From positions 7,028,904-7,092,903 of the forward strand of contig OX457034.1 of assembly GCA_949752745.1 (NCBI GenBank): DNA of 64,000 nucleotides, read 5' to 3'. The notes under the pieces are model-generated. The model worked only from the letters and a program-made list of their open reading frames with translations, was not told the DNA's origin and ran no database searches. The DNA is from Protula sp. h YS-2021 (Eukaryota > Annelida > Polychaeta > Sabellida > Serpulidae). The position numbers and the translations under genes are program-made. This document shows positions 38,701 to 51,564 of the stretch, piece by piece. The first letter of the stretch is position 1. Each line of letters begins with the position of its first letter.

Positions 38701-41700
38701 ATCCAAGTGGAATCGTTTGAAAAGGACCGTTGTTTATCCGCATATTATTCCCAGACGTAAAACCAAAGCCAAAGTGGATGGAGCAGTCACGTGGCTTCAC
38801 GAAACCGGAAGTACGTCATCAAGTACAAGGTTTTCAAATTCAAACAAGGACCAAGCAGAAATATATTCGGATAACGGCTTTTTAAATAACAGTTACAGCG
38901 ATAGAGCGGATAGTGAGGATGAGCTTACCGCCGAGCTCAACGACGTGAAGACAATCGAGTTCGACGAATTCAGACCCATGCGATCGAGCAGTGTCACCTT
39001 TTGGTCAATGCCAGAACCGCCGCTAGGGGTCAGTTATACCGACTCGGCAAGCGACTCCGACTACGAAGTATTCAATCACCTGGATTTCAATTCCGGACTT
39101 GACGTCATCAAATCACGTGACATGCTGACGTCGATGAACCAATCACAGTTTCAAAAACGCGACTCCAATTCTAACATAGTCGCAGGAAATATGAGGAATC
39201 TCAGCCTGGCCGAAGAACTGTTTCTCTCCGGATGGAAAGCAGCCGAAGAGAGTGAATCTGACTCGGTGTACACGACAGATGCGTCGGTGATTGCTGATCG
39301 GGCCGTGGCGTTACGGCCACCGAGCGCCACCGGAAGTGTCGATCGGCGCGACTGTGGGGAAGACGACAGCGTGTCTGAAAGTGCCACATCGGCCACGTCT
39401 GCTGTAAGTGCCACGGGCGGCGACGATTCCAATCGGCGCCCTAGCACTTCAGATAGAGATGATCGGCGGGTTGGCTCTGTGGATACACACACTCTCGCGA
39501 CATCGCGCGCGGCACGTGACCACAGCGTGACTACGCACAGCGAGGACACTGACGTCGCGACAGGCTGTGACGTGGCGTGTCGTATGCACGACAGGCTAGA
39601 GCGCAGGCGCCAGTACCTCCATGACCTGGTGGAGAACTGGTACGCGAAGATGAGGCTACGCGTGGATGCCACGCATGACGTCACGCATGACGTCACGCAT
39701 GACGTCAAGCACGACAGGTCGTCTGATGCCAGCAGCAGGTCAGTCAGGCGTCTTTCTCAAATATCCTGATCAAATGTTCTTGGAAAAGCCCCAATAACAC
39801 CCCCCCCCCCTCTAAAAAAAAAAGAAAGAAACAAGAAAAACAAAAAGAAAAAAAAAAGAAATCTTTGGACTACAGGTGTTTTAAAGAATGGAAATCAACG
39901 ATCTTTTTCTGTTATTAATGTACAGTATTTTTAAAGGCTTAACCATCAAAACCAACGTTTTTTTTTTGAAAGATTCACTATAAATATTATTATTTTTTTC
40001 TTTTTCTAATATTTTTACAGCAGAGGACTCCCATCACCACCCCTTGGCGCCAAACAGGCAAAGCGGCAGCTGACCTTCCTTAATGTCCAGCAGGAAGTCG
40101 ATACCCAGCTGTTCGGAACATTCACGACGGAGAAGCTCGCTGCTCCCTTCAACCTTGGTGAGTGACGTCATACAAGCACAACTGTAGCGGGCGGGCGTGG
40201 GCATGCCAGGAGAGGGGCGGGGGAGGGGGTGGAGGGGGATAGTCTGCGTGAATGTCGATCAAAGAGGTCGATACTCGGCTGTTCGGCACATTCACCACGG
40301 AGAAGCTCGCTGCTGCCTTTGCTCCTTTTGAGTGACGTCACAGGTGTATGTGGAGGAGCGAGGAGGGAGCGGGTGCTCCCTCCGAATTTGGTAAGAGGAT
40401 CGGTGGGGGGGGGGGGGGGGAGGAGTCTGCGCTTCCTTAAATTTTTGAAAGTCTTTTAAGAAGATTTCATCTTGGATGCGGCAAGCTGATGGGCGGAGGT
40501 GGGGCTGTCATTCTTCAAGGGAAGGGCAGGTATTTGGGGGGGGGGTATTTTTATTTCTCCGTTGTCTTCCATCCGTCTCTTGACACAACTTTTAAAAGTT
40601 TGCAAGGTAACAAATTCTAATCACAGCCGCACCGACCCCTCCCGACCCCCCCACCCCCTACCCCCACCACCCCCCGCACAAGCTTTAAGTGCAAGACAAA
40701 CATATGTGTCTTACTGTTGTCAACTGCGCACTTGACAAATTCGAAGTTTCAAAATATACACCTTCACCATGACAGGCCCGTTACAGGCTCATACCCCCAC
40801 CCTCTTTCCCTCCACCTTTCCACCACACAATGTCAAACATCAGTTTGCTATGATTATCTACAGAGAGACACTATGATTATATAAAACAATTGCGTCACAG
40901 GGGGACAACAGGGCGGCGGCACTTGACACCTGTCTCCATTCGGTTTGGGGTAATTCTTCACAAACAGACACGGCAAGAAGATGAACAAACAGACGTAACG
41001 CAATCACACAAAATCACACACAGGAGACAGACACTCGTGACTTTGAAAAAAAGGCTCATCGCAGGGTCAAAACTACTGATAAACAAATGCATCCACTTAT
41101 CACGACATTCTTTCCGTTGATAAAAATGCCGAGGAGCTAATTCAATACACGCGTAAAAATGACCACGTGTGGAAATGTATGTGTGTATGTGTGAGACTAT
41201 CATCACAGCCGCAGGAGAGGGGGGGGGGCGGGGGGCGGGGGGCGCTGATTTAGCTTACTCTAGCTAATGGCTATAGTCGCAGATCGTGTATACAGTAACC
41301 CTTCTGTTATGGAACATCCCTCGTTAGGGAACACCTCTCGTCAGGGAACATCCCTCATTAGGGAACATCCCTCGTTAGGGAAAACCTCTCGTAAGGGAAC
41401 ATCCCTCGTTAGGGAAAACCTCTCGTCAGGGAACATCCCTCGTTAGGGAACACCTCTCGTCAGGGAACATCCCTCGTTAGGGAACACCTCCATGTTAAGA
41501 AATATAACCATAACCAGAAAACAGGAAGTTTAAGATAACCGGAAGTTCCATAATATATGCATTATGTATCGATACTTAAAAGGATGCAAGTATTTGCAAG
41601 AACAATGCACTCATGACGCGTATATAAGCTAAAAATAGCACAGCTATTTGAAAAATGACTTAAACTTATTGTCCAATATCTCTTTGTTTGCAGCGGGAAG

Positions 41701-43103
41701 TGCTTTCTTCATGCAGAAGGCCACACATATCCGCTCATTCGAATCACGTAATTGTGACGTCATCACTGACTACATGGCAACGGGCTTGAGCATTAGCAAC
41801 GGCGGCGATTACATAGTGACGGATCTCGGGGCGGACACGGTTCGCGTTTTCAGCCCTGAGGGACGCCTGAAGGCGGAACTCGAGACGGAGCCCCTCGGGG
41901 AGCCGACCCACGCCATTACAGTGACCATCCCGGCTGTCCGAATGGAAACTGCGAGAAAACGGCGCACAGGTGGCTCCAGAAAGCCCGCCCCTGCTCGAAA
42001 TGAACCAGGCCATGATCACCAGACTGTGCTCGTATCCTGCCGAAATGGAATGCGCTTATTCGAACTGACCGGGAAATTCCTCACGTCACTCAGCGACACG
42101 GATATCAAATGTCCGCAGTGCGTATCCAGGGATCCGGACGGCAATCTGATCGTGAGCGACATGCTGGATGGCGGCTCCACGATAGTGACGCTCGAGGCCG
42201 ACACCCTCATGCCTATCCGATTACTATGCGGGTCGTCACACTTTGACCTTGACCTGGACGATGATTTGAGTTTCAAGAAGGCCTGGTATGTCTGTGTGAC
42301 GCGCGATTCCAAGATAATCCTCAGCGATCGTGACGACCATAGCATTAAGGCTTACAGCACTGACGGCGAATTTCTGTGGCGGGCCGGCGGGCTGGGCGCG
42401 CAAAACGGTCGCTTCCTGCGCCCGGCGGGCATCGCGGAGGACGCGCTCGGGCACATACTGGTCGCCGACAGCGAGAACGACCGCATCCAGATGTACTCCG
42501 GATCAGGTGACTGGCTGGGTGTTGTGGTGGATGGACAGAATAACGACATTAAGACACCCATGGATCTGGCGACGGATGCGTCGGGGAATCTGGTGGTGCT
42601 ACAGGCAAGCGGCACCGTGGCTGTATTCAAATACATGACCTTGAACTAGCCTTGACACGGCAGACCAGTCACCTAAAATAGGTGTTCTACAACTAAGGGG
42701 CTGTACGAAAAGTGAAAGTGAAAGTGAAAGTATTGTAAATTCTCGCAGATTCGCACTGCTTGAGACCGTCCAAAAATATTTCAAATTACTCGACAGTACA
42801 TCTATCTGGTGTCAAAAATAAACTCAAAAGTGCCAAATGAGCCTGGCTTTTTGCGAAAAAAGGCGATAAATATAAATTAAGCGTATACGAATTCAGGAGT
42901 GTCCACTGGATACATACAGAGATATATATATAAATTTAACTGAAAACTACACATGCTTTAGGACTTGTGCGATTGTTGGCATTGTTGAACTTACGCCATA
43001 TTTTCAGTTATCGAGGTTCGAGTTATCGACTATGTACTGATTGCGACTTTCTGAGTGAATGTCTGGCTGATATACTTCTTACATATACTTATATATAAAT
43101 GTA

Positions 43104-43151
<48 letters not shown>

Positions 43152-45137
43152 TATACTTATACATATACTTCTGGCTTATATACTTCATGAGATGGTTTTC
43201 GTTCGTGATTCCTGCATAAAGTGAAGAATCTCGACTTTAGGGGTATAGGGACTGAATCTGAGCGAACGTAAAACCGTAGCTTAAAAAAAAAACAATAGAA
43301 TATGCGTAATATTTCCAAGATCACCCCCACCCCTCCTCCCCAATTAGTTAAATAGAGTGAATGTGTGTACCCACTTGTCCGGGTCGGGAACAGTCGCGTG
43401 AGAACTGTCATAGTTTTTTTTCACATTGTTATTATACTGTGCAAACAAACTGTAAAAGAACAGGACATTTTTGGAAGTCATACAACTACTGTTCGTGAAG
43501 TGTATGGTGAAGCATGAATTACATTTTATTTATTTACAATTATACTATTAGCCCTGCGGCTACGTTGGTGGTATAATTTCATTTGAAGGACGAACAATTA
43601 AAATTAAAAATAAATTGTTGTTTGTGAAAAAACTTACTCAAATTCAAACGGTAATTAGAAGAGGTGTATATGTTTATATGCAAATGAGCCTTAAAAGACC
43701 GAATGTTGAGATCAATTGTAGTGGTGCAAATATCCACTTCGGTTCAAGTAGATTTAACTTAAAAGCTCTCTTAACAGTGGCTGTTTGCTATAAAACTAAG
43801 TTTTTAGTCTGTGAAACAATGCTTTAATTTACTCGTAGGAAATTCCTTAAGATCGAGTGTGTTAGTTAGCAAGAACAAGGCAAGAACAGTAGGGTGGGAG
43901 GGGAGGGGGAGGGGGAGTCCATATGTGGGATGACAGCTGGCATATCAGCTGCCAACAGCTGACATCAATAAGCCACTTAAAAGTGCAATGTTACAGATTT
44001 GCAACATTAAAGCTTATTATTTTTTGTAACACTGACAATGAAATCTCTCTTTTATCTCAATCTGACAAGTGTACAATTATCTCAGGTACACAAGTACTGA
44101 GTACACCCCGTGACGTCACTAGCCAGCAATAGGTATAACATTTTTACATTTGCTGGGCCAATGAATCGGGCATTATGTGTTCAGCGCGGACAGGGACATA
44201 CTATGACGACTCACTGACGGTCGTCACGGACGCGCGTCATTCGAACAATGACCCCTCTCTTTCCATTTCTGCAGGCGATTCCGCAGGGAACACATAGCTG
44301 ACGTAAGACGCCCCTGCTGGAGACTTGCTGTCTCCTCTAACCGCGTGCTAAAACCTGGCTAGGCACGCTCACATAAACGTCATACGTATAAGCCAACGTG
44401 ACCCTGAAAAGGTCTTTGTGACGTAACCACATAAACGTCACACGTATAAGCCAACGTGACGCTGACCAGCGCTGTGTGACGTAACCACGTAAACGTCATA
44501 GGTATTAGCCAACGTGACCCTAACGAGGGTATTCCTACGCTATAATGGCCACCTAAGGAACGATTATATTTGTATTATAATAGATCCTGAGGTTGGTGTT
44601 GGATATATTGGATTCGCACACTTGTGGAAGGCCAATGAACACACCGCTGCACGGTTCGTCCACAGGCCTTCCACGCGTGTCCGAATCCAGGACAAAGCAC
44701 CCAGCCCCATGATCTGCACGGTTCGTTCGCCGGCCTTCCATGCGTGTCCGAATCCAACACAAAGCATCTGCGTGGCTCGTTCGCAGGCCTCCCACGCGTG
44801 CCCGAATCCAAAACAAAGCACCCAGCCCCCATGGTCTACGCGGTTCGTCCACGGGCCTTCCATGCGTACCGACAAAAATCACATAGCTTCTATCACCATA
44901 TTCATAAACAAGTCCTTCTGATTCGCTACTCTGCGCTTGTGGGCGACTTGCTGATACTTTACCGTTGACAAGCTACATCACGGCTTAATAGACGATTGCA
45001 AACTGTAAGGGGATATCCGGTCCCCTAGTCTTAAAATAATTGGGGAGACTGTTGTGTAAATTAGGGGAAAGGAGAAAAGTTTTCTCAAATGAAAAACAAC
45101 AAAAACAATCATAAAAATAATAAAAACAAATCAACAA

Positions 45138-45175
<38 letters not shown>

Positions 45176-48100
45176 CAAGGGCTTTCAAATGAATTATGTT
45201 TATTATACTGACCAATCGCAGAGCTTGATGTGTTTTTCTTTCTTTTTTTTTTTAAATCCGGTCGCTTTTGTGCCAGAAGAAGTGGAACAGTAGATAAATA
45301 TGGAATGCGGGGGGGGGGGGGGGGAGGGGCAGGGGCAATGTGAAGTCCCTTTAAGCCCAATACAATCTTTACAAAATTCTATTTTCTTTTATCTAACTTC
45401 TGACGATGGATAGATCGTAAGATCAATAAAATCAATAACTCACCTGGCATTGACGTCATCGCCTGCAGGCGCACTTCGTCTGCCGGGAGACCCGTTGCTA
45501 TAGGCGGTTGCCGTGGTTACAACCGGCGCATGGTTGTTGCTATAGGTTACCGTCGTTGTTGTTGGCATGGTAACGCCTGAATTGGGATTACTTGGCTTGA
45601 CTGGAGTAGAACCGTACAACGAACCGAATACTGCATTCTATGAACAAAACCAACACAACTTCTATAATCCAAATATAATTTATGCTGCAGTTTAAGTCAC
45701 ACAGACACTCATTTTAGAACACACTCTTGCATCTCGAAAATAAAACTTATAAAAATGGAATAGGAAAAGTAAATAAATAAATAACAAACACTGTAAGAGA
45801 ACTTCCTTGAAATTTTACATTTATTTATATATGAGACCACTGGCGTGAATTGGTGAAGGTGCTCCCTGCAGAAATACTAATAATAATAATGATGGATTTT
45901 ATATAGCGACTTTCAAGTTGACGCAACTGCTCAAACCGCTTTACATCAACGAACATACATTACAGTCATATTTATTTTAACCCAAGATTACTGTTAATTC
46001 GACGTGCTCATACAGTGTTTCTTATAGTCCCTATTTGATGCAGCCAAGTTGGAGCTTTACAATATGCCTAAATAGAAAGGCAGAAATCTATATAAGCACG
46101 TCGATATCCCTTGGGGTGTAACTGATGTTGCGATTCCTAGCCATGAGCAGGATTCGAACCCACGACCTACAGCACCACGTTTGGCTGCGGCATCGGCTTT
46201 AACCACTCGGCCACACCGCCCCAGGATCTGTAGGATCACTCACCACATCGTTGGGCGTGGATCCGGTCTGGAGCAGACGGAGAGCCTGGCTGCAGTGTGA
46301 CGTCATCAAGTCTTGCAGACGATTGGTCAGCTCGGCGCGTTGCGTCTCGTAGCTACTGTTCATCTTCTTCAGTTCCGCTATTTCGGCTTTTAAGTTATTT
46401 ATGCTGAAAAGAAAAGAAAACGCTCTCCAAAATTTTCTTTGAATTGTAGAGTAGTGCAAAGTTCTGTATAATCTAAATTTAAATGCACTTTGGAGTAGAA
46501 TCAGATCAATAATATTTAGATAAACTTTTAACAATATCCTAACTTTTTTACTTTAAAAATATGTTGGTTTTACTACAAGAATTATGCACACGGGGAATAC
46601 TGTTTATTGTTCACACTCACAGCTCGTGCAGGCAGTCTTCTTGCTTCCTATATCTCTCCTCTCTGTCTTGTAAGTCCGCCCGAAATTTGCTCAAGTGCTC
46701 CTCCAAGTCGCTAGTTATCGAAAATGGAAAAACAGTTTCCTCAACACTTAGAATTTAAGTATTTATGAGAATTATATTTTGCTTTACCTCTGATCTGACT
46801 GGAAAAAGGGGGGAGAGGGCAGCACTGACTGGGGAGGGGGGAGGGGCAGCACTGACTGCTGATGTCTCTAACTGATGTCCTTCACCTGGGGGCGCCTGAG
46901 GAGGGCTACCGGGGTGGAGCGGGGGGAGGGGGAGGGGGAGGGGGAGGGGCAGCACTTACTGCTGATGTCTCCGGCTGATGTTCTTTACCTGGGGGCGCCT
47001 GAGGAGGGCCAGCGGGGTGGAGGGGGGGGGGGAGGGGGAGCACTTACTGCTGATGTCTCTGGCTGATGTCCTTCACATGGGGGCGCCTGAGGAGGGCCAC
47101 CGGGGTGGAGCGGGGGGGGGAGGGGGAGGGGCAGCACTTACTGTTGATGTCTCTGGCTGATGTCCTTGACCTGGGCGCGGTGGCGTTCCTGTAGCCTCGC
47201 TTCACTGGCGCACATGTCTCGATGCGCCTCCTCCATCTTGATGGACAACTGCGTGACAAACAGACCGTGGTTTAAGCTCCATTTGTCTCCCGCATCCATT
47301 TGACCCCACCTATCTGTCCAAATCCACCTGACTACATCTACCTGACCAAATCGACCTGACTGAACCTATCTGACCAAATCGACCTGACTGAACCTACCTG
47401 ACTACATCTACCTGACTGAACCTATCTGACCAAATCGACCTGACTGAACCTACCTGACTACATCTACCTGACCAAATCGACCTGACTGAACCTATCTGAC
47501 CAAATCGACCTGACTGAACCTACCTGACTACATCTACCTGACCAAATCGACCTGACTGAACCTATCTGACCAAATCGACCTGACTGAACCTACCTGACTA
47601 CATCTACCTGACCAAATCGACCTGACTGAACCTATCTGACCAAATCGACCTGACTGAACCTATCTGACCAAATAGACCTGACTGAACCTACCTGACTACA
47701 TCTATATGACTACAACTACCTGTTCAAATCTTCGTGATTACATCTACCTGACTAAACCTACGTGACCACATGTACCTGACTAAACCTAACTGACTACATC
47801 TACCTGACTAAACTTGCCTGACTACACCTACCTTACCAAATCTACCTGACTACAACTAACTGATCAAATCTACGTGACTACATCTACCTGACTAAACCGG
47901 TGACTACCCCTACCCGACTAAACCTACGTGACTAAATCTACCTGACTAAACCTATCTCAGGTGCAGGTTAAAATTGAAATAGCATAGGAGACAGGAAAGG
48001 GGACCATTTCATGTAATATTTTAGCTGACATAAAATGGGGACCATTTCAAGGCAAAATCAGGGACCATCTCACGTACTTGTTTCTCGAGTTCGGCGTTAT

Positions 48101-51100
48101 AAGCGGCCTCCAGCTTCCGCTGTTGCGATTCCATTTTCGCTTCCAACAAACCAATTTGTATTTTGAGACTTTCCTGAAAAAAAACGTGACTATACATGAA
48201 TTTCTTTTCTTCTAAATCTACTTTTTTCTGTCAGTTTGTGGAAGAAGTTTTCTTCTTTTTTTCTAAATCTACTTATCCAACGAATGCGGGTTTAGCACCG
48301 GCACGCCGCACACATAAGAACCGAGGCGAGTTCGTTTTTTTAGACAGAGTGGGAGTGTGATAATGTCACAACATTTATATTCAGTAAGTGTGGCGAGAAA
48401 CTCGTATCTGTTGCAAATTTTGCGTACACTTTAAAGACAACTCTTTTAGAACTGTTAAAAACCCAGCATTCTACTTCCAGTCTTCAAAATGGCGCGTAAA
48501 GAAACCTCTGTGATTCACCGACAGTGACAGCCAGGATGGAAGCTTGCTGTAATCCCCAAAACTGCCTCCTCCTCCTCCCTATCTCACAATCTCTTACACC
48601 CCGAAATCGGTTAAAATCAAGCTTGGGAGGGAGAATGCAAAAAGTACAACACCCACCCTGCCAAAATTCCATGACAGCACACAGCAACTTAATACTCAAG
48701 GTGCACGTCATACCTCCTGTCCCTGACGACCACCGCCTCCCCCCCTAATGACTGGAGCACGTGACGACGACATACCCTGCCCCTGACGAACCCCCACCCC
48801 TTAATGAACGGCGAACGTGACGACGACATACCCTGTCCCTGACGAACCCCCACCCCTTAATGAACGGCATACGTGACGACGACATACCCTGTCCCTGACG
48901 AACCCCCACCCCTTAATGAACGGCGAACGTGACGACGACATACCCTGTCCTTGACGAACCCCCACCCCTTAATGAACAGCGTACGTGATGACGACATACC
49001 CTGTCCCTGACGAACCCCCACCACTTAATGAACAGCGTACGTGACGACGACATACCCTGTCCCTGACGAACCCCCACCACTTAATGAACAGCGTACGTGA
49101 CGACGACATACCCTGTCCCTGACGACTCCCCACCTTAATGAACGGCGTACGTGACGACGGCATACCCTGTCTCTGATGAACCTCCACCCCTTAATGACTG
49201 GCGTACGTGACGACGACATACCCTGTCCCTGACGACGACATACCCCGTCCCTGACGACTCCCCACCTTAATGACTGGCGTACGTGACGACGACATACCCT
49301 GTCCCTGACGAACCCCCACCCCTTAATGAACGGCGAACGTGACGACGACATACCCTGTCCCTGACGACTCCCCACCTTAATGAACGGCGTACGTGACGAC
49401 GGCATACCCTGTCTCTGATGAACCCCCACCCCTTAATGAATGGCGTACGCGACGACGACATACCCTGTCCCTGACGAACCTCCACCCCTTAATGAACGGC
49501 GTACGTGACGACGACATACCCTGTCCCTGACGACGACATACCCCGTCCCTGACGACTCCCCACCTTAATGAACGGCGTACGTGACGACGGCATACCCTGT
49601 CTCTGATGAACCCCCACCCCTTAATGAATGGCGTACGCGACGACGACATACCCTGTCCCTGACGAACCTCCACCCCTTAATGAACGGCGTACGTGACGAC
49701 GACATACCCTGTCCCTGACGACGACATACCCCGTCCCTGACGACTCCCCACCTTAATGAACGGCGTACGTGACGACGACATACCCTGTCTCTGATGAACC
49801 CCCACCCCTTAATGAATGGCGTACGCGACGACGACATACCCTGTCCCTGACGAACCTCCACCCCTTAATGAACGGCGTACGTGACGACGACATACCCTGT
49901 CCCTGACGACGACATACCCCGTCCCTGACGACTCCCCACCTTAATGAACGGCGTACGTGACGACGACATACCCTGTCTCTGATGAACCCCCACCCCTTAA
50001 TGAATGGCGTACGCGACGACGATATACCCTGTCCCTGACGAACCTCCACCCCTTAATGAACGGCGTACGTGACGACGACATACCCCGTCCCTGACGACGA
50101 CATACCCTGTCCCTGACGACGACATACCCTGTCCCTGACGACGACATACCCCGTCCCTGACGACGACATACCCTGTCCCTGACGAACCTCCACCCCTTAA
50201 TGAACGGCGTACGTGACGACGACATACCCTGTCCCTGACGACGACATACCCCGTCCCTGACGACGACATACCCCGTCCCTGACGACGACATACCCTGTCC
50301 CTGACGACGACATACCCGGTCCCTGACGACGACATACCCGGTCCCTGACGACGACATACCCTGTCCCTGACGACGACATACCCCGTCCCTGACGACGACA
50401 TACCCCGTCCCTGACGACGACATACCCCGTCCCTGACGACGACATACCCGGTCCCTGACGACGACATACCCCGTCCCTGACGACGACATACCCGGTCCCT
50501 GACGACGACATACCCCGTCCCTGACGACGACATACCCGGTCCCTGACGACGACATACCCGTCCCTGACGACGACATACCCTGTCCCTGACGACGACATAC
50601 CCCGTCCCTGACGACGACATACCCCGTCCCTGACGACGACATACCCGTCCCTGACGACGACATACCCCGTCCCTGACGACGACATACCCTGTCCCTGACG
50701 ACGACATACCCCGTCCCTGACGACGACATACCCTGTCCCTGACGACCGTGTCTAGCTCAATCTCCAGCTCCTTGACGTGTTTCTGCGTTGAGTTCAGCAC
50801 TTTCTGTGTCTCCGCCAGCTTCTTCTCCAACTGAGAGTTTCTTTCCTACAGAAACAAGGACATCTAACCTTACTGAATAATTGGAACCGAATTTACCCTC
50901 TTCTCCTCCTCTCCCACTCTCTTCTTTTTCTCCCTCCACCCTCTTCTCTTTCTCCCTCCTCCGTCTTCTCTTCCTCCCCCTCCCTCTTCTCTTTCTTTTC
51001 CTCCCTCTTCTTTTTCTCCCTCCTCCATCATCCTTTTCTCCCTCTTCCTTCTTCTCTTTTTCTCTCTCCTCCCTCTTCTCCTCCTCTGCCCTCTCTCTTT

Positions 51101-51529
51101 TTTTTCTCGCTCCTCACACTTCTCTTTCCCTTCCCTCTTCTCTTTCTCCCTCCTCTCTTCCTCTCCCCTCCCTTCCTCTCTCCTCCTTCTTCTCTCCTCT
51201 ACTACACTCCTCACCCCGTACTTGCCAATGTTCTAGCAGGAAATATAATTGTTGTCCTTGACAAATATCGGCTCCATAAAACTGGCAAGACAACATACTC
51301 TGAATGCCAGATGAACACCATTAATTTTGTGCAAGAGCAGTTCCGCATATCTGAGTTATTTTATTTTAGAATCTATGAAATAAAGTAAGAAAATGCAACA
51401 TTGGGTGTGAAATGGCAAAAGATTTCAGTTAGCACGAAAATTCGCCAGTGCGATTTTCCATAATTTCACGAAATAGCTTAATTGTATAAATAAACTAAAC
51501 GCTGACAGAAAGAAAAAAAAACACTGTGA

Positions 51530-51564
<35 letters not shown>

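Larger units (their letters stand above)
42850..45440. other. Centrobin intron 14 downstream of the NHL gene, no gene seen
   Basis: AT-rich, with an (AT)n tract at about 43105-43149 and an (AAC)n tract at about 45138-45174. Two tandem repeats at 44.4-44.9 kb are listed separately. The short open frames lack splice context. Confidence 0.45.

Noticed and set aside
44514..44968. Overlapping open frames on both strands
   Set aside because: By-product of the 62-65-bp tandem repeat.
46125..46225. Functional tRNA gene
   Set aside because: A and B boxes are present, but the acceptor stem does not pair and the sequence continues into a SINE tail.
48720..50731. CRISPR array
   Set aside because: Direct repeats without unique spacers, in a eukaryotic intron.
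49941..50830. 262- and 277-codon minus-strand open frames (SSSGTGYVVVRD type)
   Set aside because: Stop-free by-product of the 22-bp array; only the first 38 codons are centrobin exon 9.
50881..51261. Ser/Leu/Phe and Glu/Arg-rich open frames
   Set aside because: Polypyrimidine/polypurine tract.
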